Assembly: GCA_041395725.1 (NCBI GenBank)
Contig: JAWKZW010000001.1
Coordinates: forward strand, 2,728,001 to 2,792,000
DNA from: Gammaproteobacteria bacterium
GTDB lineage: Bacteria; Pseudomonadota; Gammaproteobacteria; Pseudomonadales; Pseudohongiellaceae
Length of the DNA: 64,000 bases
Direction: 5' to 3'
Shown here: positions 41,883-51,427 of the stretch, in pieces
Numbering within the stretch: the first letter of the stretch is position 1
Layout of the letters: every line of letters starts with the position of its first letter
Notes under the pieces: model-generated
The model's database searches: none
Seen by the model: the letters and a program-made list of their open reading frames with translations, nothing else
Told to the model about the DNA's origin: nothing
Translations under genes and position numbers: made by a program

Positions 41883-42817
41883 AAGCATCTCATCGAAAGT
41901 GGCGCGCCAGTCTCGCGGCTTGCCTGTTGAGCATTGCCATTCCAACCTTCGCCCTCGATACCGCAACCATCACCGGTTCAGTACTGTCGCCCGACTGTAT
42001 CGCTTACCGGGTGCGGGGCATCTGCTACTGGCTGCTCTGCACTTTGACCGGTTGCTCCGTGGAAACCTCGGTCAAAGTGGCGCATTACGTGCCTGATGCG
42101 GTGGTCTCCAGTTATTCGAACACCGGGGAAAATCCCTGGGTAGAGGTGCGCGCACTGAGCCCGCCCAACGCCAGCGCCGAAGGCGGCGGTGACGGCACCA
42201 CCAACGAGGAGCACGAGAACAATCTGGCCAAGTTCAAGAACGCCGATGTGATCGGCCATCCGGGCGCGACCCTGTTCAGTCAGTTCATCAGCCAATGGGG
42301 CTATTCCTGCGCCGGTGCGGGCACAGCCTTCATGCCTTATCTGCTGAGCACCCTCGATACCGTGGCTTGGCGTTACAACGTCCCGGAATCCCTGTATCCC
42401 GAGGCGCTGATACCGGGCAGGCGCGAGATCGGCACGCGGGCGGGCCTGAACCTGTGGGGCAATGTCTATCCGCGTGGCGGCTTCCTGCACCATGTCGATG
42501 ACTACAAGGCGGCCGCCGTCGTTGCCCAGCGCGCGGGCGACATCGTCACCCGCCGTGGTCAGGTGCATGTGTACCAGCCGCTGCTGGCCAATGGCCGCGA
42601 TGGCTACTGGCCGGCAGGCGCCCTGATGGAAAGTGATGCGGCCACCGGCAAGTGGCAAGAACTCACGCCAACACTCAAGAATACCTGCGCTGTATTTCCC
42701 CACAGCGAATCCCGAGTACAGTCACAACGGGGAGACTATGCCTGGGCGCTATGGCGACCTTATAGCTGTTGTGAGCGAAAGGGCCAGATCTTCCTCGGCA
42801 GTGTGGATTTCAATTGA
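41879..42817 (+). CDS. ICE protein, PFL_4710 (TIGR03756) family, TraU-like
   Basis: 312 aa. A signal peptide (LAACLLSIAIPTFALDT) is followed by a cysteine-rich domain (SPDCIAYRVRGICYWLLCTLTGCSVETS) of the TraU type, and a conserved C-terminal part (DYAWALWRPYSCCERKGQIFLGSVDF). TraU-like proteins take part in DNA transfer and mating-pair stabilisation. The gene is coupled to PFL_4709 by the 4-nt overlap and followed after 10 nt by PFL_4711. Confidence 0.85.
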   Translation: MKASHRKWRASLAACLLSIAIPTFALDTATITGSVLSPDCIAYRVRGICYWLLCTLTGCSVETSVKVAHYVPDAVVSSYSNTGENPWVEVRALSPPNASAEGGGDGTTNEEHENNLAKFKNADVIGHPGATLFSQFISQWGYSCAGAGTAFMPYLLSTLDTVAWRYNVPESLYPEALIPGRREIGTRAGLNLWGNVYPRGGFLHHVDDYKAAAVVAQRAGDIVTRRGQVHVYQPLLANGRDGYWPAGALMESDAATGKWQELTPTLKNTCAVFPHSESRVQSQRGDYAWALWRPYSCCERKGQIFLGSVDFN

Positions 42818-42827
42818 GGCTGGTTCC

Positions 42828-44228
42828 ATGACAAAGCACTCTCGTTTACGACTCATATGCATAGGGCTGGCGGTAATCAGTTTCTCGGCGATGCTGTCCA
42901 GCCCTCCCACAACAGCCCAAACCACTATCGACGACTATGGCGTGCACCATCGCGGCAGTGTCATCGGCGACGACGTGCTCTACAGCATCGGCGGCGGCCG
43001 GGCCGTCTCCATGGGACCGGTCGGTCAGATGCAAACCCTGGGCGTCGGCATCGGCTGGAACAGCAATCTGATTTGCGGCGACATGAGCATCACCACCACC
43101 TTGCAGAACCAGCTCAACGGGATCACCAACGGCTTCCAGACGATCATGAGCAACGTGATCCAGAACGCCACCGCGGCGGTTGCTTCACTGCCAGCCCTGA
43201 TTATTCAGCGTGCCGATCCGGGCCTGTACAACCTGCTCACCAACGGCATCCTGCAGGCCCGGCTGGACTTCGACCGATCGAAAATGACCTGCCGTGCCAT
43301 TGCCAACCGCATGGCTGACATGGCGGGCGGCCAACTGGGCTGGGATCAACTGGCCGAAGGCATGGTGCTCAAGCAGGCGGTGGCCAGCACCGATGCGGTG
43401 TCGGCCATCGAACAGGCGGAAACCAGCCGTGGCAATGACGGCGTGCCCTGGGTCGGGGGCGACAATGCCGGCGGTTCGGGTCAGGCTCCTATCCGTGTGG
43501 TCGGTGACGTGACCCGCGCCGGTTACAACCTGCTGAACGGTCGCAGTGCCACCGACGGTTCGCCGATTGACAGTATCACCTGCGGTCACCGCCTGAGTTG
43601 CCAGACCTGGTCGTCACCGGATGCCGCCGAGGCCTGGGCGACGCGGGTGCTGGGAGAACAGGAACAACGCACCTGTGATAGCTGCGTGAAAACCCGGACC
43701 ATGCCCGGCGTGGGGCTGGCACCGCTGATCCAGGAGGAGTTCGAGACTCGGTTCGAAGCCCTGCGGGATCTGGTGACCGGAGCCACGCCCACCACCTTCG
43801 AGAATCTCGCGGAGGCCGGCAGCGCTTCATTACCCATCACTCGTGGCGTGATCGAGGCGCTGCGCGATGAGCCGGACCAGGACATTCTGGCCCGGCGCCT
43901 GGCGTCCGAGGTTGCTCTATCCAGCGTGCTGGAGAAGGCGCTGCTGTTACAGCGGACACTGCTCGCCGGGCGCAAGGAGCCCAACGTGGCGGCCAATCAA
44001 CTCGCCCAAGACGCGGTGTCCCGCGAGAGTGAATTGCTGGCGCAGGAGATCAACAACCTCAAGACCGAGTTGGAGTTGCGCCGCGAGCTGGCCGCCAACT
44101 CCCCGATGGCGATCATCCAGCGGCACAACAGCCGTGGTGAATCGTCGCGTGGCATCTACCAGGGAGACACCGAGCGCAACCGACTCGATACCATTCAGCA
44201 GGCACCGAACCCGAGCAACCCGCCATGA
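42828..44228 (+). CDS. ICE protein, PFL_4711 (TIGR03755) family, TraH-like
   Basis: 466 aa from the ATG at 42828; the in-frame extension to 42633 overlaps PFL_4710. A signal peptide (LICIGLAVISFSAMLSS) precedes a domain with SITTTLQNQLNGITNGFQTIMSNVIQNATAAVASLPALIIQRADPGLYNLLTNGILQA, the conserved N-terminal part of this family. The C-terminal 120 residues are coiled-coil-like. It may work with TraG in mating-pair formation. It overlaps the next gene by 4 nt. Confidence 0.85.
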   Translation: MTKHSRLRLICIGLAVISFSAMLSSPPTTAQTTIDDYGVHHRGSVIGDDVLYSIGGGRAVSMGPVGQMQTLGVGIGWNSNLICGDMSITTTLQNQLNGITNGFQTIMSNVIQNATAAVASLPALIIQRADPGLYNLLTNGILQARLDFDRSKMTCRAIANRMADMAGGQLGWDQLAEGMVLKQAVASTDAVSAIEQAETSRGNDGVPWVGGDNAGGSGQAPIRVVGDVTRAGYNLLNGRSATDGSPIDSITCGHRLSCQTWSSPDAAEAWATRVLGEQEQRTCDSCVKTRTMPGVGLAPLIQEEFETRFEALRDLVTGATPTTFENLAEAGSASLPITRGVIEALRDEPDQDILARRLASEVALSSVLEKALLLQRTLLAGRKEPNVAANQLAQDAVSRESELLAQEINNLKTELELRRELAANSPMAIIQRHNSRGESSRGIYQGDTERNRLDTIQQAPNPSNPP

Positions 44229-44554
44229 AACTTGCCAGGCCCAAGTGGCTGTTCAGTCGTCCGCTGGGGAAAGCGCTGCTCTGGACGACCCTCGTGGTAC
44301 TGGTGGCGGCAGGTATCAACCTGGTCGGTATCGGTGTCGTCGGCGACATCACTGCCTGGAGTCAGTGGCTCGACGACTATGCGGGCTATTTCCTTGCCTG
44401 GCGGCTGTGCCTGTACGGCGCAACCATCTACGGCTGGCTGCGGATGCGCCGTCGGCTGTATCGGGACGCGGAAGCACGCCAACGCCTGTTTCGGGCGGAG
44501 ATCGGTGCCATTGCAGCCATCACCCTGCTCGAAGTCAGCGTATTGCTGACCTGA
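44225..44554 (+). CDS. Small ICE inner-membrane protein, 109 aa
   Basis: 109 aa with three possible membrane helices (ALLWTTLVVLVAAGINLVGIGVV, YAGYFLAWRLCLYGATIYGWL, IGAIAAITLLEVSVLL). It lies between PFL_4711 and TraG, as in related elements (PFL_4712 position). I know no defined function; a TraG partner is plausible. ATGA overlap upstream; a 21-nt gap downstream. Confidence 0.78.
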   Translation: MKLARPKWLFSRPLGKALLWTTLVVLVAAGINLVGIGVVGDITAWSQWLDDYAGYFLAWRLCLYGATIYGWLRMRRRLYRDAEARQRLFRAEIGAIAAITLLEVSVLLT

Positions 44555-44575
44555 GCCCGATCGCTGGAGCCCCAC

Positions 44576-46093
44576 ATGACGCTCTACACCTCGGACTACC
44601 TGGAGTACTACCTGACACTGGTGGCCTGGATCATCAACAACGGCATCTGGAACGTACTGGTCGCCAGCGGCATCTTCGCGTTGCCGTTTCTGGCCATCGT
44701 CGTGCAGGAATGGCTCAAGGCGCGGTCGGAAGGCGCTGACGAGGGCAACAAGGGAGTGCTCTCGTCCATGCGCATCGAAAACCGCGTGTGGGTGGCCATC
44801 GTGGTCATCCTGTTCGCCGGCATCCCCTTCATCCCGGTCGATCTCAGCACCATCCAGTTCGATCGCACTCGCTCCCAGCAGTGCCAGGTCAACGTGCCGG
44901 AGCCGTCGGAGACGCCCTGGTCGACCTCATTCACCACCATCAACGACCAGAGCGCCCACGTCCCGGTTTGGTGGTTCTTCATGCATGCCCTGTCCAAGGC
45001 TGTTACCGGAGCGGCAGTGGCGTCCATTCCCTGTGGTACCGACCTGCGGCAGATGCGCATGGAGATTGACAGCACGCGCATTGCGGACCCACTGCTGGCT
45101 CAGGAGGTCGCCGATTTCACCGGCGACTGCTACGGCCCGGCGCGCGCCAAGCTGTTCATGAACCGGCCAGCACTGAGTGACGAGGAAATGCACGACGTCA
45201 CCTGGATTGGCTCACGCTTCTTCCTGGACACGGCCGGCTTCTACGACACCTACCGTTCCCAGGCCCCACGCGACGCCTGGCCCTATAGTGACAGTCGTGA
45301 CGCCGGCCTGGCCGAAGTGGCCAGTGGCGGGGGCTATCCGGACTGCCGGAACTGGTGGCTGGACGGCTCCGAGGGATTGCGAACCCGCTTGCTGGCACAG
45401 GTCGACCCCAGCCTGCTGTCCCGGTTCGCGCAATGGGCAGGGTTTATGGACCAGTCCCAGGTGGACGACGCCCTCATTCGGGCCATCGCCTCACCACAAC
45501 ACCAGGCCATGAACCAGGGCCAGGTCTACACCGACTACGGCGGTCAAATCGGAATAACACTGCCCAATGCAACCACTCGCGTCGCCTCGGACCTGGGCCT
45601 GACCGTGGGATCACTCGGCTTCTTCCCCGCCATGGACGTGGTGCGCCAGGCGCTGCCGATGATCCTGTCGTTCCTGAAGATGGCCATGGTCATCGTCATT
45701 CCGCTGGTGCTGATCTTCGGCACCTACGACTTGCGGACGGTGGTCACGGTGACTGCCGTGGAGTTCGCGCTGTTCTTCGTGGATTTCTGGTTCCAACTCG
45801 CGCGCTGGGTGGACTCCACCATCCTCAACGCGCTCTACGGCTGGGATTCCCCGCACAGTAACTTCAATCCGTTGATGGGGTTAAACAACGCCTTCGGCGA
45901 CATGTTGTTGAATTTTGTGATGGCGGCGATGTTCATCATCTTGCCTGGATTCTGGGTTGTTGCACTGAGCTGGGCCGGAGTCAGGACGGGGAACATCCTT
46001 AGCGGCTTCATCACTGGCACATCCGATGCGAAGTCGGCTGGTGGAAGTGGGGCAGGTCTTGCCATGAAAGCCGCGACAAAGGGGGCAAAGTAA
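44576..46093 (+). CDS. TraG N-terminal domain protein (mating-pair stabilisation)
   Basis: 505 aa. There are N-terminal membrane helices (TLVAWIINNGIWNVLVASGIFALPFLAIVVQEWL, VWVAIVVILFAGIPFI), a periplasmic domain with cysteines (about 100-320) and C-terminal helices (MILSFLKMAMVIVIPLVLIF, VTAVEFALFFVDFWFQLA, MLLNFVMAAMFIILPGFWVVALSWAG). This is the TraG_N family, inner-membrane proteins needed for pilus assembly and mating-pair stability. It is the last backbone gene seen; the transfer region normally continues to a relaxase, which lies beyond the inserted cargo. Confidence 0.87.
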   Translation: MTLYTSDYLEYYLTLVAWIINNGIWNVLVASGIFALPFLAIVVQEWLKARSEGADEGNKGVLSSMRIENRVWVAIVVILFAGIPFIPVDLSTIQFDRTRSQQCQVNVPEPSETPWSTSFTTINDQSAHVPVWWFFMHALSKAVTGAAVASIPCGTDLRQMRMEIDSTRIADPLLAQEVADFTGDCYGPARAKLFMNRPALSDEEMHDVTWIGSRFFLDTAGFYDTYRSQAPRDAWPYSDSRDAGLAEVASGGGYPDCRNWWLDGSEGLRTRLLAQVDPSLLSRFAQWAGFMDQSQVDDALIRAIASPQHQAMNQGQVYTDYGGQIGITLPNATTRVASDLGLTVGSLGFFPAMDVVRQALPMILSFLKMAMVIVIPLVLIFGTYDLRTVVTVTAVEFALFFVDFWFQLARWVDSTILNALYGWDSPHSNFNPLMGLNNAFGDMLLNFVMAAMFIILPGFWVVALSWAGVRTGNILSGFITGTSDAKSAGGSGAGLAMKAATKGAK

Positions 46094-46118
46094 ATTTTGA
46101 CCTCGCCATAGCATCCAG

Positions 46119-46409
46119 TCAGTAGTCGACACCACCTTCCGGAGCCCATGCTGGCTGGGTTTCCGCCAGAGTCATTTCGTTGAAGTAGTGGGCCAACCCT
46201 CGGACCGATAGAGATGATCTGCCGCATCTATCACGGTAGGTAGTGCCGAAGGTCCGGACATAGCCATCGAAATGGTTATCAGCCTGTTCCCACAACAGGC
46301 TTTGCCCGATGCGGGGCATCAGAATCCCCCGTAAGCACCGGCTTGCCTGAGTTCCAAAGTCCTCGTCCTCCCTCCATCGCATCAACCATGTCTGCACACT
46401 ATGCGCCAC
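46119..46409 (-). CDS. Orphan 96-aa ORF between traG and the defence operon
   Basis: 96 aa on the minus strand in an otherwise gene-free gap. Its sequence (WEQADNHFDGYVRTFGTTYRDRCGRSSLSVRGLAHYFNEM) looks protein-like rather than random, with aromatic and charged residues well mixed. I recognise no family. It may be a fragment left by the insertion of the cargo next to it, or a small ICE gene. No clear ribosome-binding site is seen. Confidence 0.4.
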   Translation of the reverse strand: MAHSVQTWLMRWREDEDFGTQASRCLRGILMPRIGQSLLWEQADNHFDGYVRTFGTTYRDRCGRSSLSVRGLAHYFNEMTLAETQPAWAPEGGVDY

Positions 46410-46416
46410 ATATACT

Positions 46417-46503
46417 AATCATAATAAATAGCATAATAGAATCATAAAGGTGCTGATAGACACGGGTTTACGTTACCCATATACTGCAGTCAACGGATAT
46501 AAC
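46417..46503 (+). promoter_or_regulatory. A+T-rich promoter/operator region of the defence operon
   Basis: AATCATAA is repeated at 46417-46424 and 46440-46447 (23 bp apart). GGGTTTACGTTACCC at 46464-46478 is an imperfect inverted repeat, and TATAAC at 46498-46503 could serve as a -10. BrxR/CapW-type WYL repressors usually bind inverted repeats just before their own gene, so these are candidates. Confidence 0.4.
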
Positions 46504-46533
46504 CAGAATTCTCAAACAAGCACGAGATACCGG

Positions 46534-47433
46534 ATGTTAAATGGCCAGCTCTCCTCCCTGACGCAACCGCAACGTGATCGCCTCGCGTTCATCGAACTGC
46601 GGGTGCGCTTCTTTGGCGATCTACGCCGCCAGGAAGTGGTGTCACGTTTCGGCATCCAGGCCGCAGCAGCTACACGAGACCTGGGGATCTACAAGGAGCT
46701 GGCTCCCGGCAACATCGACTACGACGCCAAGGCCAAGGCCTATGTGCTGGGAAAGGGCTTCAAGCCTGTCTTCGCCTTCCCGCCTGAGAGAGTACTGTCT
46801 TGGCTGACCCAGAATTTCGGCGATGGGGAACCCGGGCCGCTAAGGGCCTGTGTCGCCAGCGAGTACCCCTGGCGACTGGATCAACCCGACCTCACTGTAC
46901 TGGCCTGCGTGACACGAGCCATTTATCAGGAGTATCCGCTCAGTATCGAGTATCACTCCATCTCCAGCGGTCGTACTGAGCGCGAGATCGTACCCTTTGC
47001 CCTGATCGACAATGGCCTGCGCTGGCATGTACGTGCCTTCGATCGCAAATCACAGGAGTTCAGGGACTTCGTGATCACCCGGATCAAGCGCCCCAAGCTG
47101 CTCAAGGAACAGTCAATAGCAACCCACGAACGCAGTGACCAGGACATACAGTGGACCCGGATCGTTGAACTGGAGTTGGTGCCGCATCCGGATCAACCCC
47201 GTCCCGAGATCACCGAAATGGACTACGCCATGCAGGATGGCGTGATCCGGATGAAACTACGCGCAGCCATGACGGGCTATGTACTACGCAAGTGGAGTGT
47301 GGACTGCTCACCGGATCATAGTATGCGCGGCCCAGAGTACCGCTTGTGGCTCAAGGACCACTTAGCCATCTACGGCGTGAAAAACGCAATGTTGGCACCA
47401 GGCTACAGAGTAGGACCAAAGGCGGGGACATGA
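46534..47433 (+). CDS. WYL-domain transcriptional regulator (BrxR/CapW-like)
   Basis: 299 aa from the ATG at 46534 (an in-frame GTG at 46450 would add an unusual N-terminus). The opening LTQPQRDRLAFIELRVRFFGDLRRQEVVSRFGIQAAAATRDLGIYKEL is the winged-helix domain typical of BrxR/CapW. The WYL domain follows (LSIEYHSISSGRTEREIVPFALIDNGLRWHVRAFDRKSQEFRDFVITRI), then a C-terminal dimerisation domain. These repressors control BREX, CBASS and other defence operons. It is the first gene of the operon; its stop overlaps the helicase start by 4 nt, so it probably represses the whole set. Confidence 0.87.
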   Translation: MLNGQLSSLTQPQRDRLAFIELRVRFFGDLRRQEVVSRFGIQAAAATRDLGIYKELAPGNIDYDAKAKAYVLGKGFKPVFAFPPERVLSWLTQNFGDGEPGPLRACVASEYPWRLDQPDLTVLACVTRAIYQEYPLSIEYHSISSGRTEREIVPFALIDNGLRWHVRAFDRKSQEFRDFVITRIKRPKLLKEQSIATHERSDQDIQWTRIVELELVPHPDQPRPEITEMDYAMQDGVIRMKLRAAMTGYVLRKWSVDCSPDHSMRGPEYRLWLKDHLAIYGVKNAMLAPGYRVGPKAGT

Positions 47434-50400
47434 TGGAGCTGATCGATAACATCAACAACTTGCTGGGTGACGACCTAAAGCAAACACTGAAACCGGGCTC
47501 CCGCCTGAAAATCGCAGCTTCGTGTTTTTCAATGTATGCGTTCGAAGCGCTCAAGCAGGAGCTGGAGCAAATTGAGGAGCTGCGCTTCATCTTTACTGCA
47601 CCGGCCTTTGTCGCGAACGAGGTAACCGACAAGATTCGCAAGGAGCGACGGGAATTCCACATCCCCAAGCTCGATCGTGAACGCAGCCTCTACGGTAGCG
47701 AGTTCGAGATTCAGCTACGCAATAAGCTCACCCAACGTGCTATTGCGAAAGAGTGCGCCAACTGGATGCGCCGCAAGGTCACCTTCAAAAGCAATCGCAG
47801 TAAAGCTCCAATGCAGCAATTTTCCTGCGTGCAAGTGGCTGACGCCAATATCAGCTATATGCCGCTGCACGGATTTACGGCGGTTGATCTCGGCTACCAG
47901 CAGGGCAATGCCGTCTCCAACCTGGTGCACAAGACAAGCGATGCGGCCACGACCAATACCTACCTGAGCCTGTTTGACCAAATCTGGAACGATTCGGAGA
48001 AACTGGAAGATGTTACTGAGAAAGTCTGCGATCACATCGCGTCGGTGTACCAGGAGAATTCGCCGGAGAGCATCTACTTCCTCATGCTCTACAACATCTT
48101 CAATGAATTCCTGGACGACATCGATGAAGACGTCTTGCCCAACGATCGTACCGGATACCAAGACACCCTGATCTGGCAAAAGCTGTTCAACTACCAGAAG
48201 GATGCAGCCACCGGCATCATCAACAAGCTGGAAACCTACAGCGGCTGCATCCTGGCGGACAGCGTCGGCCTGGGCAAAACATTCACGGCGCTGGCTGTGG
48301 TCAAGTATTACGAACTGCGCAACCGTTCAGTGCTAGTGCTGTGCCCCAAGAAATTGGCAGACAACTGGCTGAACTACAACCGCAACCTCAAAACCAATCT
48401 CTTTGCCCGCGACCGCTTCAACTACGACGTGCTGTGCCATACAGACCTTAGTCGCACCAGCGGCGAGTCCTTCGGTACCCCCCTGAACCGCATCAATTGG
48501 GGCAATTACGACCTGGTCGTTATCGACGAATCGCACAATTTCCGCAACAACGACGCCTACAAGGACAAGGAAACGCGCTACCAGAAGCTGATGAACAAGG
48601 TCGTCAAGGAAGGGGTAAAGACCAAGGTGCTGATGCTGTCGGCCACCCCGGTCAACAACCGCTTCAATGATCTGCGCAACCAATTAGCACTGGCCTACGA
48701 AGGCGAGTCGGAAAACCTCAGCAAAAAACTCCGCACGGATAAAACCGTGGAAGAAATCTTCCGCAATGCCCAAGCCGCCTTCAATAGCTGGTCAAGGCTT
48801 CCCCCGGAACAACGCACCGCCCGGGCCATCCTGGATGCACTGGACTTCGACTTCTTTGAGTTACTGGATAGTGTCACCATTGCCCGCTCGCGCAAACACA
48901 TTCAGACCTTCTACGACACCAAGGACATCGGCCACTTCCCGGAACGCCTCAAGCCGCTGTCCTACCGTTGCTCCCTTACCATGCTCGACGGGGCCCCCAG
49001 CTTCAATGAGATATTCGAGCAACTGTCCCTGCTCAAACTCGCTGTCTATGCGCCCGTCAGCTACATTCTGCCCAGCCGTCTGAAAAAGTACGAAGAGCTG
49101 TACGACACTCAGGTATCCAGTGGCGGCGGCAAGCTCCGGCAGGTAGACCGGGAAAAAAGCCTTCAGGCACTGATGACGGTGAATCTCCTCAAGCGCCTGG
49201 AAAGCTCCGTTGAAGCCTTCCGTCTCACTCTGCAGGCACTGTGCAACAACCATGAACGTACCCTGAAGCGCATTGACGCCTTCAATCAGAGCGGTGCAGA
49301 TGTCAGCGTCAGCGACTTAACCGAGGCATTGGAAAGCCTGGATGCCGAAGATGATGATTTGCCCGGCCTGGATGATGAGGCCGGTCTTATCGGTGGTAAG
49401 GTCAAGATCAGCCTCGCAGACATGGATTTGCCCTCCTGGGAACATGAACTCCGGGCAGACCTTGAGATCATCAATGGCTTGCAGGCCGAGATGGGCAAAA
49501 TCACGCCACAGGACGATGCCAAGCTGCAACATCTCAAGGCACACCTGCTGAACAAGATTGCCAACCCGATCAACCCCGGCAACCGCAAAGTGCTGATCTT
49601 TACCGCCTTTGCCGATACGGCCAATTACCTGTATGCCAATTTTGCTCCAGAACTGTTGGCCAACCAGCAATTGCATTCCGCCAAGGTCACCGGCCAGGGC
49701 CCCCCGCAATCCACTCTGAAAGGTGGCACGCGCAAAAAGTATTACGACTTTCAGGAAGTACTGACCCTGTTCTCCCCGCGCTCCAAGGAAAAAGCCCTGG
49801 TACTGCCTGAAGAGCCCGCAGAAATCGACCTGTTGATCGGTACTGACTGTATCTCCGAAGGCCAGAATCTGCAGGACTGTGATTACGTAGTCAACTACGA
49901 CATCCACTGGAACCCGGTACGCATCATCCAGCGCTTCGGTCGCGTGGATCGCATCGGCTCCCCCAACAGCAGTATCCAGTTGGTCAATTACTGGCCTGAC
50001 ATTTCCCTCGATGAGTACATTAATCTCAAAGAGCGTGTGGAAAGCCGCATGACCATTGTTGACGTCAGCGCCACTGGCGACGACAACGTGCTATCCGCCC
50101 AGGCCAACGATGTTTCCTACCGCAAGGAGCAGCTACGCCGCCTGCAGGATGAGGTGATCGAGCTGGAAGATCTGAAGACCGGCGTCAACATCACCGACCT
50201 TGGCCTCAATGACTTCCGCATGGACCTGCTCAATTACGTCAAGGCCCACGGCGGACTGGACAAGGCCCCCAACGGCCTGCATGCGGTGATCCCCGCAGAC
50301 CCGCAAAAGGGCCTGCTGCCGGGCGTCATCTTCACCCTGCGCAACCGCAATTCAGGCATCAATCCACCGTCGCACCTGCCGCAGCACAACCTGCTGCACC

Positions 50401-50738
50401 CCTATTACCTCGTCTACATCGGCCGTGACGGTGAAGTCATTCACGACCACACCGAGGTCAAGCGACTGTTGGATCTGGCGCGTACCGCCTGCAAGGGCCA
50501 AGTCCAACCATTGCCGGAGGCGTGCCAATTGTTCAATCAAGAGACTGCCGATGGCCGGAAGATGCAAACCTATTCGGAACTGCTGAGCCAGGCCATCCGA
50601 TCCATGATCGAGGTCAAAGAAGATAAAGACCTGGATAGCCTGTTCACAGGCGGCAAGACCACAGCGCTGCTGGATACCATTTCCGGGCTGGATGATTTCG
50701 AGCTGGTCTCTTTCCTGGTCATACAGGAGGTGGTATGA
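47430..50738 (+). CDS. SNF2-family helicase with degenerate PLD-like N-terminal domain
   Basis: 1102 aa from the ATG at 47430. The N-terminal 200 residues resemble the phospholipase-D-like domain of such helicases, but the expected HxK is not evident (LHGFTAVDLG), so catalysis is doubtful. Walker A is D277-SVGLGKT284, the DEAH-type box is D366-ESH369 (VVIDESHNFRN), and the C-terminal RecA domain carries TDCISEGQNLQ and QRFGRVDRIG from Q834. It probably translocates on double-stranded DNA. DUF4391 follows, with the 4-nt overlap typical of this pair in other genomes. It is the largest gene of the defence operon. Confidence 0.85.
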   Translation: MMELIDNINNLLGDDLKQTLKPGSRLKIAASCFSMYAFEALKQELEQIEELRFIFTAPAFVANEVTDKIRKERREFHIPKLDRERSLYGSEFEIQLRNKLTQRAIAKECANWMRRKVTFKSNRSKAPMQQFSCVQVADANISYMPLHGFTAVDLGYQQGNAVSNLVHKTSDAATTNTYLSLFDQIWNDSEKLEDVTEKVCDHIASVYQENSPESIYFLMLYNIFNEFLDDIDEDVLPNDRTGYQDTLIWQKLFNYQKDAATGIINKLETYSGCILADSVGLGKTFTALAVVKYYELRNRSVLVLCPKKLADNWLNYNRNLKTNLFARDRFNYDVLCHTDLSRTSGESFGTPLNRINWGNYDLVVIDESHNFRNNDAYKDKETRYQKLMNKVVKEGVKTKVLMLSATPVNNRFNDLRNQLALAYEGESENLSKKLRTDKTVEEIFRNAQAAFNSWSRLPPEQRTARAILDALDFDFFELLDSVTIARSRKHIQTFYDTKDIGHFPERLKPLSYRCSLTMLDGAPSFNEIFEQLSLLKLAVYAPVSYILPSRLKKYEELYDTQVSSGGGKLRQVDREKSLQALMTVNLLKRLESSVEAFRLTLQALCNNHERTLKRIDAFNQSGADVSVSDLTEALESLDAEDDDLPGLDDEAGLIGGKVKISLADMDLPSWEHELRADLEIINGLQAEMGKITPQDDAKLQHLKAHLLNKIANPINPGNRKVLIFTAFADTANYLYANFAPELLANQQLHSAKVTGQGPPQSTLKGGTRKKYYDFQEVLTLFSPRSKEKALVLPEEPAEIDLLIGTDCISEGQNLQDCDYVVNYDIHWNPVRIIQRFGRVDRIGSPNSSIQLVNYWPDISLDEYINLKERVESRMTIVDVSATGDDNVLSAQANDVSYRKEQLRRLQDEVIELEDLKTGVNITDLGLNDFRMDLLNYVKAHGGLDKAPNGLHAVIPADPQKGLLPGVIFTLRNRNSGINPPSHLPQHNLLHPYYLVYIGRDGEVIHDHTEVKRLLDLARTACKGQVQPLPEACQLFNQETADGRKMQTYSELLSQAIRSMIEVKEDKDLDSLFTGGKTTALLDTISGLDDFELVSFLVIQEVV

Positions 50739-51427
50739 GCAGCCGGTCAGCACCTTCAGCGTTGATCAACTTCCCCAGACAGGCAGCATTTGGTCGTGTG
50801 TTGCCCAAGAACAAGATTTACGAGCACAGCCGAGCCAATACCCGGCTCAAAGACCTGTTTGTCACTCAGGCCGATCAAATCATCTGGCAGTACAAACTGG
50901 CGCCCGAAACCATCAAATTGCCGGCCAAGCCGGGAGTTCCAGAAATCCAGGTGTTCGCTATTCAGCTCAAAACGCCTCAATTGCACGAGGATGTACTTCG
51001 ATGCATCGACGGGACGGTGCAATACCCCATTTTGTTTGAGCTGAGTCACGAGGGTCAGACGCAAACGAAAGCCTGCTACAAGCGTCCTAGCGAAGCTGAC
51101 GGCAGCAAATGGGTAGTCAGTGACTACTTCGCGACGAAGTGGTTGGCTGCAGACACACCTCGTGCCCCCATGCCCATGGCGCTGGACCTGGCAGCTTTGT
51201 ATGAACAGTTGCTGCATCGGCTGATTCCCTTGATTCCTCGTACAGGGGAAAGCCTTTCAGACCTGGTGGAGCGCTCTGCTCAGGTGCGCAGCAAGAAAAG
51301 AGAGGTTGATCAGACCCAGGTTCGCCTGAACAAGGAAAAGCAATTCAACCGCAGGGTGGAAATCAATGCTCAATTGCGGAAGTTGCAAACAGAACTAGAA
51401 CAATTGAGGGGGAAGGGTTGCCCATGA
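50735..51427 (+). CDS. DUF4391 family protein
   Basis: 230 aa. DUF4391 is a small family normally found directly after such SNF2 helicases and near type III R-M genes, as here. The first 150 residues look like a nuclease-like or binding alpha/beta fold (VFAIQLKTPQLHEDVLRCIDGTVQYPILFELSHE), and the last 55 are a coiled coil (SAQVRSKKREVDQTQVRLNKEKQFNRRVEINAQLRKLQTELEQLRGK). Its biochemical role is unknown. Both ends overlap neighbours by 4 nt, so it is translationally coupled to the helicase and to the UvrD-like gene. Confidence 0.85.
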   Translation: MSSRSAPSALINFPRQAAFGRVLPKNKIYEHSRANTRLKDLFVTQADQIIWQYKLAPETIKLPAKPGVPEIQVFAIQLKTPQLHEDVLRCIDGTVQYPILFELSHEGQTQTKACYKRPSEADGSKWVVSDYFATKWLAADTPRAPMPMALDLAALYEQLLHRLIPLIPRTGESLSDLVERSAQVRSKKREVDQTQVRLNKEKQFNRRVEINAQLRKLQTELEQLRGKGCP

